Positions 1 through 8,803 of a stretch of 11,541 nucleotides of DNA are shown here, in pieces. The position numbers and the translations under genes were made by a program. Under the pieces are notes generated by a model, which searched no databases, had not been told where the DNA came from, and saw only the letters and a program-made list of their open reading frames with translations. Origin of the DNA: Pseudomonadota bacterium (GTDB taxonomy: Bacteria > Pseudomonadota > Gammaproteobacteria > Xanthomonadales > Xanthomonadaceae); NCBI GenBank assembly GCA_023425225.1, contig JAFADB010000079.1, forward strand, positions 1 through 11,541. The letters run 5' to 3'. Numbering within the stretch: the first letter of the stretch is position 1; every line of letters starts with the position of its first letter.

Positions 1-310
<310 letters not shown>

Positions 311-314
<4 letters not shown>

Positions 315-2545
315 GCGCCCAACCCGTGAACCCCAACGTGCCGCCGGACCACGTCACCATCGAGATCGACGGCCAGAGCCTGGTCGTGCCCAAGGGCTCG
401 ATGATCATCCAGGCCGCCGACAAGGCCGGCATCCCGATCCCGCGCTTTTGCTACCACGAGAAGCTGCCGATCGCCGCCAACTGCCGCATGTGCCTGGTGG
501 ACGTGGAGAAGTCGCCCAAGCCGTCGCCGGCCTGCGCCACGCCGGTCATGGACGGCATGAAGATCCAGACCCGCAACGAAAAGGCGCTCAAGTACCAGCG
601 CTCGGTGATGGAGTTCCTGCTGATCAACCATCCGCTGGACTGCCCGATCTGCGACCAGGGCGGCGAGTGCGAACTGCAGGACGTCTCGCTCGGCTACGGC
701 CGCTCGGTGAGCCGCTTCAACGAACGCAAGCGCGTGGTGCCCGACGAGGACCTCGGCCCGCTGGTCGCCACCGAGATGACCCGCTGCATCCAGTGCACGC
801 GCTGCATCCGCTTCACCGCGGAAGTAGCCGGCACCTACGAGCTGGGCGGCATGTACCGCGGCGAGAACCTGCAGATCGGCACCTACGACGGCAAGCCGCT
901 GACCACCGAGCTGTCGGGCAACGTCATCGACGTGTGCCCGGTCGGCGCGCTGACCAACAAGGTGTTCCAGTTCCGCGCCCGTCCGTGGGAGCTGCAGGCG
1001 CGCGAGTCGCTGGGTTACCACGACGCCATGGGCAGCAACCTGTTCCTGCACGTGCGCCGCGGCGAAGTGCTGCGCGCGGTGCCGCGCGACAACGAGGCGG
1101 TCAACGAGTGCTGGCTGTCCGACCGTGACCGTTATTCGCACCAGGGCCTGTACAGCGCCGACCGCGCGGTCAAACCGCTGCAGAAGGTGGACGGGCAGTG
1201 GCAGGAGGTCTCCTGGGCCGAGGCGCTGGCCACCGCCGCGCAGATCCTGCGCGACAACCGCGGCGACGACCTCGGCATCCTCGCGCACCCGGCCACCTCC
1301 AACGAGGAAGGCGAGATGCTGGCGCGCCTGGCCGCGGGCCTGGACAGCGGCAACCTGGACCACCGCATCCTCGGCCGCGACTTCTCCGATGCCGCCGTCG
1401 CCGAGCCGTTCGCGCTGCCGCTGGCCGAGATCGAGCAGGCCGACGTGATCGTCGTGCTCGGCAGCAACATCCGCCACGAGCTGCCGCTGCTGCATGCGCG
1501 GCTGCGCAAGGCGCAGACCCGCAACGGGGCGAGGATCCATTCGATCAACCCGGTCGATTTCGACTTCGCCTTCGCCCAGGCCGGCAAGCAGATCGTGCCG
1601 CCGTCGCGCTACGCCGAGGCGCTGGACGATGCCGCGCTGCTGGAGGCGGTCAAGGGCGCCGGCCGCGCGGTGCTGATCGTCGGCGCACTGGTCGAGAACC
1701 ATCCGCAGGCGGCCGCGCTGCGTGCCGCCGCGCGCCGCTTCGCCGAGGCCACCGGCGCCGCGCTGTGCCGCATCCCGCAGGGCGCCAACGCGCTGGGACT
1801 GGCGCGCCGCGGCGTGCTGCCGACCGCGCGCGACGCGGCCGCGATGCTGGCCGACCCGCGCAAGGCCTACGTGCTGTACGGCATCGAGCCGGGCCTGGAC
1901 TTCGCCGACACCGCTGCCGCGCGCAAGGCGCTGGCCGGTGCCAAAGTGGTGGCGTTCAGCCAGTTCGCCTGCGCTTCCACCCGCGACGTGGCCGACGTGA
2001 TCCTGCCGGTCGGCGCGCTGCCCGAGATCGAGGCCACGCTGACCAACCTCGACGGCCGCGACCAGGCGGCCAGGGCCGCCGGCAAGCTGCCGGGCGAGGC
2101 CCGCGAGGGCTGGCGCGTGCTGCGTGCGCTGGGCGGCGAACTGCAGCTGCCGGGCTTCGACTTCACCGACCTGGTGGGCCTGCGCGGCACGCTGGCGCCG
2201 CGCCAGGTGGCCGTGGCTGCCTCGGCCCAGCCTGTCGTCGGCGACGAGGGCCTGGAAGTGGCCGCGACCGCGGCGATCTACCGCACCGATGCGGTGGTGC
2301 GCCGCGCCGCCGCGTTGCAGGCGCATCCGTTGAATGTCGCGCCGCGCATCGTGGTCGCGCCGGCCGACGCGCAGCGCCTGCAGCTGGCGGCCGGGCAGAT
2401 GGCCAAGGTCGGCGCCGCCGCCGGCACCGCCACGCTGCCGGTCGAGATCGACGGGCGGGTGGCGCAGGGAACGGTCTGGATCGAAACCGGCCATGGCGCG
2501 ACCGCGCCGCTGGGCGCCGGTCGGGTAACGGTGGTGTCCGCATGA
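311..2545 (+). CDS. nuoG: NADH-quinone oxidoreductase subunit G (iron-sulfur/molybdopterin-like subunit)
   Basis: The 744-aa NuoG is the largest peripheral-arm subunit and carries electrons from NuoF/NuoE towards NuoI. The N-terminal ferredoxin domain has N1b [2Fe-2S] ligands C47, C58, C61 and C75. Next is the His-Cys site for N5 ([4Fe-4S]) at H107, C111, C114 and C120 (HPLDCPICDQGGEC). Then comes the N4 site at C159, C162, C165 and C209 (RCIQCTRC ... VCPVGAL). From about residue 220 the protein is a molybdopterin-oxidoreductase-like domain, which binds no cofactor in complex I, ending in an Ala/Val-rich dinucleotide-binding-like domain. The E. coli extra N7 Cys quartet is absent; only C267 remains in that area. 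The start is the ATG overlapping the nuoF stop. An upstream extension in the same frame would run inside nuoF and is spurious. The stop overlaps the nuoH start by 4 bp. Confidence 0.98.
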
Positions 2546-3633
2546 ACGAGATGCTGTTGAACGCGGTCGATCCGCTGCACCAGTGGTTCCTGGGGCTGGG
2601 CGATATCGGCGTGGTGCTGTGGATCGTGCTGAAGATCCTGCTGATCGCCGTGCCGGTGATCGTGGCGGTGGCCTTCTACGTGGTCTGGGAGCGCAAGCTG
2701 ATCGGCTGGATGCACGTGCGCCACGGGCCGATGTACGTCGGCATGGGCGTGTTCCAGGCCTTCGCCGACGTGTTCAAGCTGTTGTCCAAGGAGATCATCC
2801 AGCCCAGCAGCGCACACCGGCTGACCTACCTGCTGGCGCCGCTGATCGTGCTGGCGCCCTCGTTCGCCGCCTGGGCGGTGGTGCCGTTCGACTACAAGAT
2901 CGTGCTATCCAACGCCAACGCCGGCTTGCTGTACCTGCTGGCAATGACCTCACTGGGCGTGTACGGCATCATCCTCGCCGGCTGGGCGTCCAACTCCAAG
3001 TACGCGTTCCTGGGTGCGATGCGCTCGGCCGCGCAGGTGGTCAGCTACGAGATCGCGATGGGCTTCGCCCTGGTCGGCGTGATGATCGCCGCCGGCAGCC
3101 TCAACCTGAGCCAGATCGTGCTGGCGCAGCAGGGTAATTCCGGTTTCTTCGACTGGTTCCTGATCCCCCTGTTCCCGCTGTTCATCGTCTACTGGGTGTC
3201 CGGCGTGGCCGAGACCAACCGCGCCCCGTTCGACGTGGTCGAGGGCGAGTCGGAGATCGTCGCCGGCCACATGGTCGAGTACTCCGGCGGCTCGTTCGCG
3301 CTGTTCTTCCTGGCCGAATACGCCAACATGATCCTGGTCAGCTTCCTGATCTCGATCTTCTTCCTCGGCGGCTGGCTGAGCCCGATCCAGGGCTGGATCA
3401 CCGCCGACGTGTCGCCGTGGGTGAACTGGATCTGGACCGGCGGCTGGCCGTGGCTGCTGCTCAAGGTGCTGTTCTTCGCCAGCGCGTACATCTGGTTCCG
3501 CGCCAGCTTCCCGCGCTACCGCTACGACCAGATCATGCGCCTGGGCTGGAAGGTGTTCATTCCGCTGACCATCGCATGGATCGCGGTGACGGCATTGATG
3601 GTGTTCTACGGCGTGATCCAGAAGGGTGTCTGA
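2542..3633 (+). CDS. nuoH: NADH-quinone oxidoreductase subunit H
   Basis: NuoH (363 aa) is the membrane subunit at the junction with the peripheral arm. It forms most of the quinone-binding chamber and the entry to the first proton path. It is strongly hydrophobic with about eight to nine membrane segments, the first near residues 22-47. Family hallmarks are the VWERKLIGW stretch with the following HVRHGP (about 48-62) and the conserved acidic loop AETNRAPFDVVEGESE at 223-238, whose Glu/Asp residues are thought to couple quinone chemistry to proton movement. The protein is longer than E. coli NuoH (325 aa), with extra residues in the loop around 185-205. The ATG at 2542 overlaps the nuoG stop (ATGA). 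Longer same-frame readings upstream are shadows of nuoG. nuoI follows after 3 bases. Confidence 0.98.
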   Translation: MNEMLLNAVDPLHQWFLGLGDIGVVLWIVLKILLIAVPVIVAVAFYVVWERKLIGWMHVRHGPMYVGMGVFQAFADVFKLLSKEIIQPSSAHRLTYLLAPLIVLAPSFAAWAVVPFDYKIVLSNANAGLLYLLAMTSLGVYGIILAGWASNSKYAFLGAMRSAAQVVSYEIAMGFALVGVMIAAGSLNLSQIVLAQQGNSGFFDWFLIPLFPLFIVYWVSGVAETNRAPFDVVEGESEIVAGHMVEYSGGSFALFFLAEYANMILVSFLISIFFLGGWLSPIQGWITADVSPWVNWIWTGGWPWLLLKVLFFASAYIWFRASFPRYRYDQIMRLGWKVFIPLTIAWIAVTALMVFYGVIQKGV

Positions 3634-3636
3634 GCA

Positions 3637-4125
3637 ATGAACAAGATTACCCACTACTTCAAGAGCCTGATGCTGCTGGAGCTGCTCGGCGGCCTGTGGC
3701 TGACGCTCAAGTACACCTTCAAGCCCAAGTACACCGTGCTGTACCCGATGGAGAAGTTCCCGCAGTCGCCGCGCTTCCGCGGCCTGCACGCGCTGCGCCG
3801 TTATCCCAACGGCGAGGAGCGCTGCATCGCCTGCAAGCTGTGCGAGGCGGTGTGCCCGGCACTGGCCATCACCATCGACTCGACCAAGCGCGAGGACGGC
3901 AGCCGCCGCACCACCCGCTACGAGATCGACCTGTTCAAGTGCATCTACTGCGGGTTCTGCGAGGAGAGCTGCCCGGTGGACTCGATCGTGGAGACCCACA
4001 TTCACGAGTACCACTTCGAGAACCGCGGCGAGAACATCGTCACCAAGCCGCAGCTGCTGGCACTGGGGGACCGGCTGGAAGCCGAGATCGCCGAGCGCCG
4101 CGCCGCCGACTCCGCTTTCCGCTGA
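3637..4125 (+). CDS. nuoI: NADH-quinone oxidoreductase subunit I (2x[4Fe-4S] ferredoxin-type)
   Basis: NuoI (162 aa) carries clusters N6a and N6b, which pass electrons from NuoG to the terminal N2 cluster in NuoB (outside this window). Two classic ferredoxin motifs are present: C63-x2-C66-x2-C69-x3-C73 followed by Pro (RCIACKLCEAVCP), and C102-x2-C105-x2-C108-x3-C112 followed by Pro (KCIYCGFCEESCP). As in bacterial ferredoxins, the first three cysteines of one motif plus the last of the other would ligate each cluster. The N-terminal ~30 residues form an amphipathic/hydrophobic helix that anchors the protein on the membrane arm. The ATG is 3 bases after the nuoH stop. A possible ribosome site, AAGGG at 3622-3626, lies inside the end of nuoH, 10 bases before the start. 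The length is typical of the proteobacterial family. Confidence 0.98.
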   Translation: MNKITHYFKSLMLLELLGGLWLTLKYTFKPKYTVLYPMEKFPQSPRFRGLHALRRYPNGEERCIACKLCEAVCPALAITIDSTKREDGSRRTTRYEIDLFKCIYCGFCEESCPVDSIVETHIHEYHFENRGENIVTKPQLLALGDRLEAEIAERRAADSAFR

Positions 4126-4129
4126 GGTC

Positions 4130-4789
4130 ATGATGGACTGGGTCAATATCGCCTTCTACGTCTTCTCCGCCGTCGCGGTGGCCGCCGCCGGCGCGGTGAT
4201 CAGCGTGCGCAACTCGGTCTACGCCGTGTTGAGCCTGATCCTGACGTTCTTCTCCGTGGCCTGCATCTGGCTGCTGGTCGGCGCCGAGTTCCTCGGCGTG
4301 GCGCTGGTGCTGGTCTACGTGGGCGCGGTGATGGTGCTGTTCCTGTTCGTGGTGATGATGCTCGACCTGGACACCGACAAGCTGCGCGAGGGCTGGGTGC
4401 GCTACCTGCCGGTCGGCGCGATCGTGGCGATCGCCATGCTGGTGCAGATGCTGGTGCTGATCGGTGTCAAGGCACGCAGCCAGGCGCCGTTCCCGGTCGA
4501 CAATGCCGCCGCGCAGGCCGCCGACAGCTCCAACATCACCTGGCTGGCGCGCAGCCTGTTCACCGAGTACCTGCTGCCGTTCGAGTTCGCCGCGGTGATC
4601 CTGACCGTGGCGGTGGTCGCGGCGGTGATGCTGACGCTGCGCAAGCGCACCGGCGTCAAGCGCCAGGACATCGGCGCGCAGACGCGGGTCAAGGCCGGCG
4701 ACCGCCTGCGCATGGTCAAGATGCAGGCCGAACGCCCCGAGGTCGCCGCGCCCAGCGCGGATCCTGCCGCTCCGGAGGCCAAGCCATGA
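4130..4789 (+). CDS. nuoJ: NADH-quinone oxidoreductase subunit J
   Basis: NuoJ (219 aa) is a small membrane-arm subunit packed between NuoH, NuoK and NuoN. Five hydrophobic segments are seen, roughly residues 6-24, 29-49, 54-78, 92-113 and 150-169. The third contains the conserved YVGAVMVLFLFVVMML stretch (63-78), which in known structures holds the pi-bulge that changes during turnover. The C-terminus (about 170-219) is a hydrophilic, basic then Ala/Pro/Glu-rich cytoplasmic tail. Its last 20 residues look low-complexity and are probably not conserved. Two adjacent ATG codons (4130 and 4133) are possible starts; GAGG at 4124-4127 is a weak ribosome site better placed for the second. The TGA overlaps the nuoK ATG (ATGA at 4786-4789), implying translational coupling. 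Confidence 0.97.
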   Translation: MMDWVNIAFYVFSAVAVAAAGAVISVRNSVYAVLSLILTFFSVACIWLLVGAEFLGVALVLVYVGAVMVLFLFVVMMLDLDTDKLREGWVRYLPVGAIVAIAMLVQMLVLIGVKARSQAPFPVDNAAAQAADSSNITWLARSLFTEYLLPFEFAAVILTVAVVAAVMLTLRKRTGVKRQDIGAQTRVKAGDRLRMVKMQAERPEVAAPSADPAAPEAKP

Positions 4790-5091
4790 TCACCTTGGGC
4801 CACATGCTGTCGCTGGGCGCGGTGCTGTTCTGCATCAGCCTCGCCGGCATCTTCCTCAACCGCAAGAACGTCATCGTGCTGCTGATGTCGATCGAGCTGA
4901 TGCTGCTGTCGGTCAACATCAACTTCATCGCCTTCTCGCGCGAGATGGGGGACACGGCCGGGCAGCTGTTCGTGTTCTTCATCCTGACCGTGGCCGCGGC
5001 CGAGGCCGCGATCGGCCTGGCGATCCTGGTGACCCTGTTCCGTACCCGCCGCACGATCAATGTGGCCGAAGTCGATTCGCTGAAGGGCTGA
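4786..5091 (+). CDS. nuoK: NADH-quinone oxidoreductase subunit K
   Basis: NuoK (101 aa) is a three-helix membrane subunit related to MrpC/MnhC of multisubunit Na+/H+ antiporters. It contributes, with NuoJ, to a proton half-channel. The two key buried glutamates are present: E37 in MSIELML and E73 in AAAEAAIG, matching E. coli NuoK Glu36 and Glu72 by context. The conserved GIFLNRKN stretch (21-28) follows the first helix. Length and composition match the family closely. The start overlaps the nuoJ stop by 4 bp, and nuoL begins 7 bases after the stop. Nothing unusual is seen. Confidence 0.98.
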   Translation: MITLGHMLSLGAVLFCISLAGIFLNRKNVIVLLMSIELMLLSVNINFIAFSREMGDTAGQLFVFFILTVAAAEAAIGLAILVTLFRTRRTINVAEVDSLKG

Positions 5092-5098
5092 TCCGAAG

Positions 5099-7243
5099 AT
5101 GGAAACCAATCTCTCCAAGGGTCTGCTGATCGCGGTGGTGCTGGCGCCGCTGGTGGGCAGCATCGTCGCCGGATTGTTCGGTCGCCAGGTCGGGCGCAAG
5201 GGCGCGCAGTACGTGACCATCCTCGGCGTGGCGGTCAGCTGCGCGCTCTCGTGCTGGACGCTGTACCAGCTGCTGGGGCAGGGCGCGGCACCGTTCAACG
5301 AGAACCTGTACACGTTCTTCGACGTCGGCAGCTACTCGGCGCACGTCGGCTTCATGGTCGACCGGCTGACCGCGATGATGATGGTGGTGGTGACCTTCGT
5401 GTCGCTGCTGGTGCACATCTACACCGTCGGCTACATGGCCGACGATCCCGGCTACCAGCGCTTCTTCAGCTACATCTCGCTGTTCACCTTCTCCATGCTC
5501 ACGCTGGTGATGAGCAACAACTTCCTGCAGCTGTTCTTCGGCTGGGAAGCGGTGGGCCTGGTGTCGTACCTGCTGATCGGCTTCTGGTTCAAGCGCCCGA
5601 CGGCGATCTTCGCCAACATGAAGGCGTTCATCGTCAATCGCGTCGGCGACTTCGGCTTCCTGCTCGGCATCGCCGGCGTGCTGCTGTGGTTCGGTACGCT
5701 CGACTACGCCACCGTGTTCGCCAACGCGCCGCTGCTGGCCGGTGCCCAGGTGCAGCTGTTCGAAGGCCACCTGTGGAGCGTGACCACGCTGATCTGCATC
5801 TGCCTGTTCATCGGCGCGATGGGCAAGTCGGCGCAGGTGCCCCTGCACGTGTGGCTGCCCGACTCGATGGAAGGCCCGACCCCGATCTCGGCTCTGATCC
5901 ACGCCGCGACCATGGTCACCGCCGGCATCTTCATGGTGGCGCGCATGTCGCCGCTGTTCGAGCTGTCCGAGACCGCGCTGAACTTCGTGCTGTTCATCGG
6001 CGCCACCACCGCGTTCTTCACCGGCCTGATCGGCATCGTGCAGAGCGACATCAAGCGCGTGGTCGCCTATTCCACGCTGTCGCAGCTGGGCTACATGACC
6101 GTGGCGCTGGGCGTGTCGGCGTATTCCGCGGCGGTGTTCCACCTTATGACCCACGCCTTCTTCAAGGCGCTGCTGTTCCTCGGCGCCGGCTCGGTCATCA
6201 TCGCCATGCACCACGAGCAGGACATGCGCAAGATGGGCGGCCTGCGCAAGTACATGCCGATCACCTTCGTCACCATGTGGATCGGTACCCTGGCACTGGT
6301 CGGCACGCCGTTCTTCTCCGGCTTCTATTCCAAGGACAGCATCATCGAGGCGGCCGCGCACCACGCCCACGAGGCGCCGGGCTGGATCGCCACCTACGGC
6401 TACTGGGCGGTGCTGGGCGGCGTGCTGGTGACCAGCTTCTACAGCTTCCGCCTGCTGTTCCTGACCTTCCACGGCAAGGAGCGCTTCCGCGACGCGCACG
6501 ACGACCACGGCCACGGCCACGGCACGCACGCGCATGCCGACGCCGAACACGCCGATGCAGAGGCCCAGGTGCACTCCCACGACGAGGACCATGGCCACGG
6601 CCATGGCGCGCACGAGCCGCACGAGTCGCCGTGGGTGGTGACCATCCCGCTGATCCTGCTGGCGATTCCCTCGGTCGCGATCGGCTTCTTCACCATCGGG
6701 CCGATGCTGTTCGGCACCGACTGGGCCGGCCACCACGCCGCCGAGGCGATCAAGGGCCAGACCTTGACGTTCTTCACCGGCATCGTCGATTTCTACGACC
6801 CGGCGCGCGATACCGTCGCCGCGCTGGCCGAGGAGTTCCACGGCCCGGTCGCCTTCGCCTTGCACGGGCTGACCGCGGCGCCGTTCTGGCTGACCGTGGC
6901 CGGCTTCCTGCTCGCTGCCCTGATGTACCTGTGGAAGCCCTCGCTGGCGCCGCGTGCGTGCAAGGCGTTCGCGCCGGTGGTGTGGCTGCTGGAGAACAAG
7001 TACGGTTTCGACAAGTTGTGGATCAACGGGTTCGCCGGTGGCGGCGTCGCGCTGGGGCAGGTCGCCAACACCATCGACAGCAAGGTCGTCGACGGCGTGG
7101 CGGTCAACGGCACCGCGCGCCTGGTCGACCTGGCGGCCAACCTGTTGCGTCGCACGCAATCCGGTTTCCTCTACCACTACGCCTTCGCGATGATCATCGG
7201 CTTGATCGCCCTGCTGGCGGTCCTGATGCATTTCTGGCGTTGA
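5099..7243 (+). CDS. nuoL: NADH-quinone oxidoreductase subunit L (distal antiporter-like subunit, His-rich loop)
   Basis: NuoL (714 aa) is the distal antiporter-like proton-pumping subunit, related to MrpA, and carries the lateral helix that runs along the membrane arm. Expected charged residues are present: E150 in FFGWEAVG (E. coli Glu144 by context) and K243 in MGKSAQVPLHVWLPD (E. coli Lys229), followed by the EGPTPISALIHAATM stretch. The C-terminal region from about 610 to 690 corresponds to the lateral helix, with the last membrane segment near 693-712. The protein is about 100 aa longer than E. coli NuoL (613 aa). Much of the excess is a hydrophilic loop at residues 467-508 with 14 His and 10 Asp/Glu, preceded by a smaller HHAH cluster at 421-424. 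The ATG lies 7 bases after nuoK; AAGGG at 5083-5087, inside the nuoK end, is the best ribosome site. Confidence 0.98.
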   Translation: METNLSKGLLIAVVLAPLVGSIVAGLFGRQVGRKGAQYVTILGVAVSCALSCWTLYQLLGQGAAPFNENLYTFFDVGSYSAHVGFMVDRLTAMMMVVVTFVSLLVHIYTVGYMADDPGYQRFFSYISLFTFSMLTLVMSNNFLQLFFGWEAVGLVSYLLIGFWFKRPTAIFANMKAFIVNRVGDFGFLLGIAGVLLWFGTLDYATVFANAPLLAGAQVQLFEGHLWSVTTLICICLFIGAMGKSAQVPLHVWLPDSMEGPTPISALIHAATMVTAGIFMVARMSPLFELSETALNFVLFIGATTAFFTGLIGIVQSDIKRVVAYSTLSQLGYMTVALGVSAYSAAVFHLMTHAFFKALLFLGAGSVIIAMHHEQDMRKMGGLRKYMPITFVTMWIGTLALVGTPFFSGFYSKDSIIEAAAHHAHEAPGWIATYGYWAVLGGVLVTSFYSFRLLFLTFHGKERFRDAHDDHGHGHGTHAHADAEHADAEAQVHSHDEDHGHGHGAHEPHESPWVVTIPLILLAIPSVAIGFFTIGPMLFGTDWAGHHAAEAIKGQTLTFFTGIVDFYDPARDTVAALAEEFHGPVAFALHGLTAAPFWLTVAGFLLAALMYLWKPSLAPRACKAFAPVVWLLENKYGFDKLWINGFAGGGVALGQVANTIDSKVVDGVAVNGTARLVDLAANLLRRTQSGFLYHYAFAMIIGLIALLAVLMHFWR

Positions 7244-7263
7244 CCTGTACGGAATAACAAGAC

Positions 7264-8769
7264 GTGTCGAACTGGCCCCTACTGAGTGTCCTGATCTGGC
7301 TGCCGATCATCGGCGGCATCCTGATCCTCGCGCTGCGCGACGCACGCATCGCCCGCTGGGCGGCGCTGGCGGTCGCCCTGGCGACCTTCGTGCTGAGCGT
7401 GCCGCTGTGGACCGGCTTCGACCGCGGTACCGACGCGCTGCAGTTCGTCGAGCAGCATCCGTGGATCCCCGCCTTCAAGATCGGCTACAACCTGGGCGTG
7501 GACGGCATCGCGGTGGCGCTGATCGTGCTGACCACGCTGGTGACGGTGCTGGCGCTGATCGGCGCCTGGAGCGCGATCCAGAAGCGGGTCAACCAGTACG
7601 TGGCCTCGTTCCTGATCCTGGAAGGCGTGACGGTGGGCATCTTCGCCGCCACCGATGCGATGCTGTTCTACGTGTTCTTCGAGGCGATGCTGGTGCCGAT
7701 GTTCCTGATCATCGGCGTGTGGGGCGGCCCGCGGCGCATCTATGCGGCGCTGAAGTTCTTCCTCTACACCTTCCTCGGTTCGCTGTTCATGCTGGTCGGG
7801 CTGATCTATCTGTACCTGAAGGGCGGCAGCTTCCAGCTGGCCGACCTGTACGCGCTGCAGCTGACCGCGCGCGAGCAGACCTGGCTGTTCTTCGCCTTCC
7901 TGATCGCCTTCGCGGTCAAGGTGCCGATGTTCCCGGTGCACACCTGGCTGCCGGACGCGCACGTGGAGGCGCCGACCGCCGGCTCGGTGATCCTCGCGGC
8001 GATCGCGCTGAAGATCGGCGGCTACGGCTTCCTGCGCTTCAACCTGCCGATCGTGCCCGACGCCAGCCACGACTTCGCCTGGCTGGTGATCGCGCTGTCG
8101 CTGATCGCGGTGATCTACGTCGGCCTGGTGGCGCTGGTGCAGAGCGACATGAAGAAGCTGATCGCCTATTCGTCGATCGCGCACATGGGCTTCGTCACCC
8201 TGGGCTGCTTCATCGCCTTCACCCTGGTGCGCGACTACGGCAGCATCGACGCCGCCCGCCTGGGCCTGCAGGGCACGATGGTGCAGATGATCTCGCACGG
8301 CTTCGTCTCCGGCGCGATGTTCTCCTGCGTCGGCGTGCTGTACGACCGCATGCATACCCGCCGCATCGCCGACTACGGCGGTGTGGCCAACGTGATGCCG
8401 TGGTTCGCCACCTTCGCCATGCTGTTCTTCATGGCCAACGCGGGCCTGCCGGGCACCAGCGGCTTCGTCGGCGAGTTCATGGTCATCCTGGCCAGCTTCC
8501 AGAAGCATCCGCTGGTGGCGCTGGGTGCGGCCACCACGCTGATCATCGGCGCGGCCTACACGCTGTGGCTGTACAAGCGGGTGTTCTTCGGCGAGGTGGC
8601 CAACGCCCACGTGGCCGCGCTCAAGGACCTCAACGGGCGTGAAGTGCTGGTGCTGGGCGTGTTCGCCGTCGGCGTGCTGGTACTGGGCTTCTATCCCAAG
8701 CCGCTGACCGACCTGATGGAACCGTCGATCGCCAAGCTGGTGTCGCAGATCGCGGTCAGCAAGCTGTGA
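7264..8769 (+). CDS. nuoM: NADH-quinone oxidoreductase subunit M (antiporter-like)
   Basis: NuoM (501 aa) is the middle antiporter-like subunit of the membrane arm, related to MrpD/MrpA, and carries one proton channel. Family residues seen are E140 in YVFFEAMLVP (E. coli Glu144 by context), K219 in AVKVPMFPVHTWLPD (E. coli Lys234), and E404 in SGFVGEFMV, the central glutamate that replaces lysine in this subunit. About 14 hydrophobic segments span the length. The start is GTG: the frame has a TAA at 7255-7257 just upstream, and no ATG appears before residue ~145, so GTG at 7264 is the only start that keeps the conserved N-terminus. The ribosome site is weak (GGA at 7251-7253, 10 bases before the start). 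The gene lies 20 bases after nuoL and 34 bases before nuoN. Confidence 0.97.
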   Translation: MSNWPLLSVLIWLPIIGGILILALRDARIARWAALAVALATFVLSVPLWTGFDRGTDALQFVEQHPWIPAFKIGYNLGVDGIAVALIVLTTLVTVLALIGAWSAIQKRVNQYVASFLILEGVTVGIFAATDAMLFYVFFEAMLVPMFLIIGVWGGPRRIYAALKFFLYTFLGSLFMLVGLIYLYLKGGSFQLADLYALQLTAREQTWLFFAFLIAFAVKVPMFPVHTWLPDAHVEAPTAGSVILAAIALKIGGYGFLRFNLPIVPDASHDFAWLVIALSLIAVIYVGLVALVQSDMKKLIAYSSIAHMGFVTLGCFIAFTLVRDYGSIDAARLGLQGTMVQMISHGFVSGAMFSCVGVLYDRMHTRRIADYGGVANVMPWFATFAMLFFMANAGLPGTSGFVGEFMVILASFQKHPLVALGAATTLIIGAAYTLWLYKRVFFGEVANAHVAALKDLNGREVLVLGVFAVGVLVLGFYPKPLTDLMEPSIAKLVSQIAVSKL

Positions 8770-8803
8770 TCGCCGCGAACGTATTGATCTCCAGGATTTG
8801 ATG

